Shown piece after piece: positions 56,616 to 64,000 of a stretch of DNA of 64,000 nt (positions within the stretch are counted from its first letter, which is position 1; each line of letters begins with the position of its first letter). The notes beneath the pieces were generated by a model. It saw nothing but the letters and a program-made list of their open reading frames with translations. It made no database searches and had not been told where the DNA came from. The stretch lies in contig CM049403.1 of the NCBI GenBank assembly GCA_026929865.2, forward strand, positions 3,943,001-4,007,000. Direction: 5' to 3'. The translations under genes and the position numbers were made by a program. The DNA is from Hyperoplus lanceolatus. Lineage: Eukaryota; Chordata; Actinopteri; Uranoscopiformes; Ammodytidae.

Positions 56616-57888
56616 ATGCTCCAATGGCAAAGCTGCAAAAAGCCAGGCATCTGTTTGTATGCTTGCCCTGCTGACCATCATTGACTAACAAGGAACGGGG
56701 AGATTAGAGTAGGAGGAGGACAAGGGTGGGGATGAGTGTGATGACTCCCCGGTATTGCTCAATTACCAAGTGCACTCCATTTGTTGCTGCCCGTGCTCTC
56801 AAACAAAAGTCCCATCAGATTTCAGGAGATGAAGCTCTCATGAGGTCAGAACTGTTGCGTGTTTGTGTGTGTGTGTGTGTCTCTCTCTTCTTTACCAAGT
56901 TATCTGCCTTATAAATGAATAAATGCATATTTTCTTTGTGCATTGTTTAAAACAAATTCATGAACAGTTAAGGAAACAATTAAGAGACCAGTCTGGAATC
57001 TTCTTAAATCTTTATAGCTACATTACTTATTGAAAATGCTCCAAATGACAATATTTGTATTGTGAATTTAATAGAAATGTTGACAGTAGTTTATATTATA
57101 AAACCAAAATGTTCATTTTACTCAAACATACGCCTCTAAAGAGTAAAACAAGAAACACTGAAAAAAAGAAAAATCCTTATGGAATATCTAAATGAACAGA
57201 ATACATTCTCCTCTCCCACATCCCCCTCTCTGAATCCAAACTCCCTCTATGTACCAAGCACACATTAAACTAACAGCCAAAGCAAACTGCATCTTTCCTT
57301 TGCAATATTAACTCCTCTTCATCATGGGCTTGTATTTTTTTATTTTAATATTTTATTATGTCTTCTGGTTTATTCCTAACAGATCAAAATGAATTACACT
57401 GAGCGCGGCTTCACACAAAGACCGAGACATTACCTTGATGAGAAAAGGTAATTTAGTAATGAGCCATAATGAGTCTTTTTCAAATGATGAAGGAGATTTC
57501 AATGCAAGTATAATGGTGTGATGTGAATGCATATAAAAGCTTCATCAAAATGAAGACACATTTCCTACAATTATATAACTATTGATTTTTTTATGAATTC
57601 ATATTGAAGAGCATCATAATGACTGTTATTTTAAAGTCTAGTGTCCAAAGCCAAAATAATCTCTTTACTGAAGTAAGCAATCATAATACACAATACACAA
57701 CAAACCTATATACGTGACTTGAGTTTTTGCCTCTGCTGTTGATTGGTGATCATCAGTAACTTCAAGACCATTTTGTATTGGATTATTGGGTCCTCATTTG
57801 GCAGGGAAGGCTTATCATGAACCTATGTTAATAAAGCTGCAGAAATGTTTCCTTAAGGAAACATGAAAATAAAGTCTTATTAAAAAAG

Positions 57889-57891
57889 GGA

Positions 57892-57930
<39 letters not shown>
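57889..57930 (+). repeat. (GAAA)n microsatellite
   Basis: About ten tandem GAAA units. Confidence 0.95.
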
Positions 57931-58758
57931 CGGATCAGATTAGTCCAGCTCTCAGATCTGACTATTCCAATTATTGGATGAGTTATTTAAGAGAGAGATA
58001 TTTTTGTAAATAACATTCAGGATAATTTGTTCATAAATTGCACTGCACTGTATTTCTGCAAATTAAGTTCTATTCTATTCCACTGTTTTTAAAATGCTAT
58101 CTATGCTGTTTTTTATTTTGTCTATATAGGCTAGTAGCCTTTTTATGTCTTATATTATGTAATCAGTGCTGCAAAAATAAACCCACCTTGCCTCACAAAG
58201 TTTAAATCTAAAATTGGTTGTGAATGGTGTATGTGTGCACATATACTTCCTACTTTCATGTTAATAGTAAAGTAGTGAAGCAATGGAGCATATGAAGTTA
58301 CATATTGGTGAACGTTCATAAAAATAGAGATATTTTACTTTGAGGATGTCCAATAGCAACAGACAGTATACTACAGGACTGTTTGCACCAAATGGACCTT
58401 ACATTCGTTCTAAATAAAATACATGGATAGCAGCTTTATTTTTTTAATTTTTTGTTCATTTGTTTGTTAGTTAATTTATTTTTAGCTTACCGCCGTGAAA
58501 ACCTCACCTTCAGCCAACTTGTTGATCACCGAAAGGAACTTTTTACGCGCGCCGGAGCTCCACTGAATGACGCAGTCAAGTGTCAGCGCGCGAAGGGGTG
58601 TGTTTTGTCTGACACGAGCCTTCATATTTGTCTAACGTGAGACAGAAACACTCAGACAGACAGAGCAAGAAGTCAAGCGGACAGAACCAAGGGGGGAAAA
58701 AAGACAAAAAAAAGTGAAAAAAAGTTCTTAGTTTTAAAAAGGGCATTAGCCTACAGGC

Positions 58759-58762
<4 letters not shown>

Positions 58763-58837
<75 letters not shown>
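58763..58837 (+). repeat. (GA)n microsatellite abutting the nmu start codon
   Basis: About 75 bp of nearly pure GA, with one CGA interruption, forms the sequence immediately 5' of the ATG at 58838. It would be in the 5' UTR of nmu, so length variants would change leader length and purine content. Confidence 0.9.
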
Positions 58838-58838
<1 letters not shown>

Positions 58839-59391
58839 TGGGGATGAGGACCTTCCAGACCCAGAGCCAGCCTGCGCACCGAGGAGCCGCCAGCAGCAGC
58901 CTGCACAAACTCAACATGAGTCCCCTCAGCACGGCCAGCATCACCATGGCAGCCCTGCTCATCCTCACCGTCCCAGTCTGCAAAAGTAAGTCAGCCATTA
59001 TACTTTATCCCCATTCCAATCTCATCTCATTGTTTATTCCTGATATCAAACTCTCTAAAAATCTTGCACTGTGTAATCTGACCTTTTTCATGAAAGGGAT
59101 GAAGGTGTAAATCAATCAATCAACATGTATTTATATGGCACCTTTCATACAAGTCGCATGTAGGCTAGCCTACTTCAAAGTCATTTACAATGATTGCAAT
59201 AGCCTATATAGGACAGCATAAATGGATGTGGAGAGACCAAAAAGAATCTAAGAAACTCTTCTAAATCTTCAACAATTCAAATAATTGCATTCAAACATTG
59301 ATACACTTATATAGCAAATAAGTGCTATTCACAAGTTATTTCGTTTTTAGATAAAGGCCTACAGTGGAACACTTTTTTTAAATAGGAATTC

Positions 59392-59465
<74 letters not shown>

Positions 59466-60780
59466 GAAAGACTTTTCGGAACGGCTGTATGCTACTGATC
59501 AAAATCTAAATTCTGGATAATTCTCTTGATTCACGTAAAAAAAATGTATCCATCCATTTAACCATCCATCAATCCATCCATCCATCTATCCATCCATGAC
59601 ATACATTCACAAACGATTGAGATGAGCGAAGATTTAGTAGATTGACGGCCATGTTATCAAAGAAGCTTTAACGCTTTAACATCCAAAGAGATGCTGCACC
59701 ATCAGAAAGATTCTTTATCTCCCAACGACATGTTACGAGCAACAACTCCCCTATATGTTCTACAGTGACGCTTTCACTCACCCACATCAACCATGTGAGG
59801 AAGAGTGTACTAACTGGATAATGATAAACTTTTGAATTTTTGTGTTTTTTGTATGAAACCAAAGGTGCTCCGACAGAACTTCAGCAAGCCACGACAGATC
59901 AGAGGCAGCTCCTCAGCCAGGTACGCAGCACTTGTTATCCTGTATTTGTTCTGTATCCTCCCTGTGTGTGTGTGTGTATGTGTGTGTATGTGTGTGTGTG
60001 TGCTGGTATTACTCATGTTGTGGGGAAATTTTTCTGTTTACACAGTGATATTGTGGGGACGTACCTTCCTTTTGGGGACACAATTGAAGTCCCCTTAATG
60101 CAACAATGACAACAAAGACTTGCTTTTAGGTGAGGGTAGACTTTAGGTTTAGGTTAGGGTTATAGTAAGGGTTAAGCAAGCAGTGGTTTTGGTTAGGGCA
60201 AGTCTTCAGGAAATGAATGTAAGTCTATGTAATGTCCTTGCGAGTGATGAAAACACAACGTGTGTGTGTGACTGTTCTTCATCTTACTGTGATGCCCTTG
60301 CAGATAGACGCTTTGTGCTCATCCTACCTCTCTGCTGACCTGAAGCTTTGGGTGAGTCTGGCTTGCTCTTTGTATTATTTTAGTTGACACACATATGACA
60401 AGCTTGTACATTTATTATTTTTTCCCACCCCTTTTTTCTGGACATTTTTCTAGAAATCGGATATCTTAGGAGAACTCTGTGTCTTGATGCTGGTTCAGAA
60501 GTCAAAGGTGTGTCGTGTATTTAAAATCTCCTTCAAATGTTTTTTTGTTGACGGATGTAACAATGACTGTCAATGGTGTTTGATTGACATCCACTGAAAG
60601 ACTGTTCTCGTCTTCTCAGGAGCTGAAAGTGCGAGAAAACAGTAAAAGGGTAAATACAAGTTATTTTACTCTTATTTTCCCTAAAAGGGTAAGACATAAT
60701 AGTAAACATAATGGAATTATGTGGCATGTTTCTTGGTGTCTGTGTGTGGTTGTATATTTTATTTTGGAATGTAATGCAAT

Positions 60781-60847
<67 letters not shown>

Positions 60848-63555
60848 GTACCCCTGGTTATCTACTCTGCATGTCAGATGCTTTTTCTCATAAACCAACA
60901 ATGTTTTGCACATGAAGGCGACAGCGCGGTTCCACAGTCAGCTTTATGTTTTGGTTGCATGAGATTCTTGGATAATGTTGAACATCGGTAGCTTGGCACC
61001 GCCTACATACTTCGGCTCAATTTTCATTTCCCCTCAATAGTCAGTCTGGGCCTGCGGTATATTTGTGGGTTTTCTCTGGCAGATTTCTGCCAGTCCAATC
61101 AGCGAACAGAGGGAGTGGCTGAGAACAATGACGTTGAGTTTCAGTTGTAGTCAGAAGCCGGCGCATGACATACGTCACGACCAAACGTTATGCGATTGGT
61201 TGGCAGATCCAGAGTGGCACTGGGCAGATCCAATAGTTTTAAACTTCAACAGCCTAACACCTTCAAGTGAGGCAACGTTTGTCAATTGAGCAATTCCAGA
61301 CCTTCTGAACAAATGAAATGAAGTACGATGGTCTGGTAGGACCAGGCTAGAACATTGTCGGGTTGATTAAAAACAAGAGCGGATGCTGAGGTTGCACTGA
61401 AGAAATAGCTGCACAGAGGAAGCACTTAAATTGCACATTCCTTTGTTGTTTATATCTTCTCTGTGTTATTTATGTGTGCGTCTGTTTGTGTGTCTGGCTG
61501 TACCTATGTGTTTGTTAGACCCCACTGTTGCACCCACTCCTGCACCTACTTTCTCAACTCCATACCAGAGGAGAGAAGGGACTCTTCTCCATGCACGTAT
61601 GTATCCCCCCCACGTCATCTCTTCCTTTCACTCTATTGTTTTCTTTTTGCTTTAACGACATAATTTCCCAGCCACTCATTGATAAATAAAAAAAAACAAC
61701 ACAACTGTGCAATCAGTGCTGCAAAACTGATATGAAATCCTATTTTGTAGATTCATATTTCCAACCATTTCTGGCTTAGAGAAATGTATAAAGACATTTC
61801 AACTACAACAAGTATTCAATGGTTTAAAAAGAGAAGGAGCTAAATAATGTAGAAGATAAGATTGCAGCACATATGAAAGTTGTGAATTGTGTGAGTGTGT
61901 AGCAGATGTTGAAGTTGAAAAGGTGTGTACTACTTTGTGCAGTTGTTGCCAAAGCGTATGTTTTTCCCCCTCATTGAGCATATGTCAGTTAATGCTGTTT
62001 GGTATCGGGGCAGCCTCGCCTCACTCTCTCTGTAAGAGCGGAGTCCACATTATTAGTTGTTCTTTCCCCAAGCTGCCTGTAATTACGGTCTAAAAATAAT
62101 GATGCTGACAGATGGACGTATATGCCATATTGCTATCCAGCGCTGACATTCACAGATCGGGTGCTCAGAGGGATTGTGTATCTCTGGAGAGAGGGAGAGT
62201 CACACATGCAACACTGAGGGAAAGGGAAGGGCAAGTTCAATTATTATTATTATTTTTTTGTCTCTGCAGGAAGATATCCACGGACCTGGGGGGATCCAGA
62301 GCAGAGGTCACTTTCTCTATCGGGTATGAACGCATTGTCCATACCATCCCTGCGTTCAAATCCCCATACTCCCATACTATTTAGTATGCCAGATAAAATA
62401 TTTTACTATGTCCCAATCCATGCATGTCAATTGCAGTATGCTGAAGTGAAAATACATTAATGTCCCACTAACTCCAATAGCATTTTGGAGTATTCATCTT
62501 TATTCTTGACATTTCTCGACATAATGAAAAGAAATCTTGCTTTTCTGATTTTTTTTCTCTCCTGTGGCCCCTTAAACTCTTCGGTAGTTTAGTATGTAGT
62601 GTAGTAAAAAGAAAGAGTATGTGATTTGGAACGCAGGGAAGGTTTCATTGTGTTTTTTAATCTGCGAGGTAATATGAGGGAACATTCCATAACTAGGGCT
62701 GTCAAGCGATTAAAAAAATTCATCTAATTAATTACAGGCTATGTGATTAATTCATCTAAATTAATCGCATACTTTTATGACACTTGTATGCCTGTTTATA
62801 AACAGCTGTATAGCCTACTACAGTTTTTTCTTCTCTCTCTCTCTCTCTCTCTCTCTCGCTCTCCGTCTCTTGTAACTTCTATCTCCTCCCCTCAGCCAGG
62901 TTTCTACATGAAATAAAATTAGGAACTAGCGCTGAATTTTCTCAAAAAAACAAGCAGACTAAATAACGACTTTCCATCTCCCACAACAGACAGCGCTGCA
63001 CTGCAAGTGCGCATAGCCTATGCCGATTCATTCACCATCGTCGTACTCATAGGCAAAAATATTGACACACACACACGGGGCGGATGTCCGTTTATGCAGG
63101 AGACTAGACAGTTAGCAAACAAAATTGAAATACACAGAGGAAGATTGAGAGATACTGTTTTGAACCTACATTGTTGCACCCACTAAATCAATAATGCACA
63201 GACACTGCGGAGAATAAAGTAAGATGTCTTCCTACCTTCATGCTTATTTGCCCGAAGCATCCCATAAACCGTCCATAGAGCCCTCACCCCCTTTCCCCTG
63301 CTTCTCTCTTTACTTTTCTCCCTTTTACCCGTGTGGGCCGTGTCTGTAAGCTACAGGTGCAGCTGCGCACCACTTTTGCACCGGGTCAAAGGGCATTATA
63401 GAAGTGTGATTAATCTGCATTAATTTTTTTTAATGGCGTTAATTTTTCTGTGATTAATTAATCGAAATTAACACGTTAATTTGACAGCCCTATCCATAAC
63501 ATTTGATTTGCATCCACAGCCACGGAATGGAAGACGGTCCTTAGAGTATGAGTAA
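58838..63555 (+). CDS. nmu: Neuromedin-U precursor, 8 coding exons
   Basis: Secreted amidated neuropeptide; ligand of NMU receptors controlling feeding, smooth muscle and stress responses in vertebrates. Exons: 58838-58985, 59865-59920, 60304-60351, 60454-60507, 60620-60649, 61519-61596, 62270-62323, 63520-63555. The phases close to 167 aa (human 174). Seen: hydrophobic signal core MAALLILTVPVC; IDALCSSYLS and GELCVLM, matching the paired-Cys precursor region; ENSKR dibasic site; HPLLHLLSQLH, matching human HPLLQLVPHLH; SRGHFLYR joined to PRNGRRSLEYE, giving FLYRPRN plus a Gly amide donor and an Arg-Arg cleavage site. A second in-frame ATG at 58916 gives a more usual signal peptide and a 141-aa precursor, so the first ATG is uncertain. 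No exon matching mammalian FLFHYSK was found, and the KR just before the mammalian mature peptide is absent. Divergent from exoc1, as in human. Confidence 0.93.
59393..59464 (+). repeat. (TAGA)n microsatellite in nmu intron 1
   Basis: Eighteen perfect TAGA units. Confidence 0.95.
59960..60275 (+). repeat. GT-flanked dispersed repeat with TTAGGG-like core
   Basis: GTGTGTGTG ... TTGTGGGGA, GTGGGGACGTACC, TTTAGGTTTAGGTTAGGG, CTATGTAATGTCCTTGCGAG, GTGTGTGTG: a common fish intronic repeat of uncertain class, in nmu intron 2. Confidence 0.5.
60785..60845 (+). repeat. (CA)n microsatellite in an nmu intron
   Basis: About 60 bp of CA between the fifth and sixth nmu coding exons. Confidence 0.95.
61000..61352. 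repeat. Dispersed repeat (AGCCTGGTCCTACCAG end), copy 2, inverted
   Basis: Reverse-complement copy of 54893-55130, ending CTGGTAGGACCAGGCTA. It lies in the nmu intron where the mammalian FLFHYSK exon would be expected. Confidence 0.55.
62348..62638. mobile_element. CCCTGCGTTCC-ended MITE, copy 4
   Basis: CCCTGCGTTCAAATCCCC to GATTTGGAACGCAGGG. It starts 24 bp after the nmu exon 62270-62323. Confidence 0.7.
62694..63492. mobile_element. Non-autonomous hAT element, 799 bp, with 8-bp target duplication
   Basis: Left TAGGGCTGTCAAGCGATTAA; right TTAATTTGACAGCCCTA. Direct repeats TCCATAAC at 62686-62693 and 63493-63500. TAGGGCTGTCAA ends and an 8-bp duplication are hAT hallmarks. It sits in the last nmu intron. 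Confidence 0.92.
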
Positions 63556-64000
63556 ATGGAAGGTAATAGTCTTAATTACACATTTTGCTCACACTCAAAT
63601 CTTGAATTAGACTGCAGGTTACAATGAGAAATCGAAAAGATTAAGTCACTGTTTGAAATTGATCAGAGGGGTCAAGGGGAACTTGGAATAACTGTTTAAT
63701 TTTTTTTCTCTGGTCAAAATTTGTTATTTCAATGTATAGTAGATACAATAATGCATCAAACACATAACGTTAATATTCACCATGGTCCAAAAGACTGGAG
63801 ACTGTTTTTGTTTTTTTAACAACAGTAACTTTATGATTATTTCATTACGTCCATTTAAAAAAAAAAACATGGAACACACCTGGATTTCTCTTTAATGAAG
63901 AAATCCTTCCATATATTCGTTTGATATATTTCCTTATGAGGATTAAGTATTACATTAACCTATATGCTGCCCAAAAAAACACATTTATATGGTTCATTAC

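Larger units (their letters stand above)
49601..58762. other. exoc1-nmu intergenic interval; no coding exon recognised
   Basis: About 9 kb between divergent genes. It holds CA repeats at 51582-51645 and 54186-54254, a GAAA repeat at 57889-57930 and several MITEs. I looked for an EXOC1L-like gene (present here in human) and saw none. AT-rich, low-repeat stretches around 57290-57600 could be regulatory. Confidence 0.55.

Noticed and set aside
49601-58762. An EXOC1L gene between exoc1 and nmu as in human
   Set aside because: No reading frame resembling its PH-like protein was seen on either strand.
60841-60960. Candidate FLFHYSK-like exon of nmu beginning after TGTCAG near 60870
   Set aside because: Weak resemblance and no usable donor in phase.

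Overview
The window is nuclear DNA of a ray-finned (teleost) fish. The evidence is vertebrate multi-exon genes with fish-length introns, very many CA/GT and GA microsatellites, and a dense load of small DNA transposons (hAT-type, TTAA-ended and palindromic MITEs). No RNA genes, viral genes or prokaryotic features were recognised.

Four complete protein-coding genes were rebuilt exon by exon from splice sites, reading phase and remembered human orthologues. (1) chst14, + strand, 12728-14598, dermatan 4-O-sulfotransferase, 2 coding exons, 373 aa. (2) cep135, - strand, 27066-15579, centriole assembly protein, 25 coding exons, 1168 aa. (3) exoc1 (Sec3), - strand, 47422-28067, exocyst subunit, 18 coding exons, 898 aa, with a probable promoter near 49.5 kb. 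(4) nmu, + strand, 58838-63555, neuromedin-U precursor, 8 coding exons, up to 167 aa, ending in an FLYRPRN-Gly-Arg-Arg amidation signal.

Layout: 1-12.5 kb has no recognised gene but holds a remarkable palindromic element built of GATATC-centred subrepeats (about 1.9-3.47 kb) and a 1.3-kb inverted-repeat-ended transposon (10938-12252). chst14 and cep135 converge, with stop codons about 1 kb apart. cep135 and exoc1 are head-to-tail on the - strand, about 1 kb apart. exoc1 and nmu are divergent, separated by about 9 kb of apparently gene-free DNA. The NMU-EXOC1-CEP135 block matches human 4q12; chst14 next to it does not match the human arrangement.

The genes do not form one pathway: a Golgi sulfotransferase, a centriole protein, a secretory tethering factor and a neuropeptide. 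The most distinctive content is structural: a long inverted duplication inside an exoc1 intron; nested hAT insertions with 8-bp target duplications, one with a paralogous empty site; a hAT insertion ending 19 bp before the last nmu exon; two GC-AG introns in cep135; and several MITEs lying within about 20-45 bp of splice sites.
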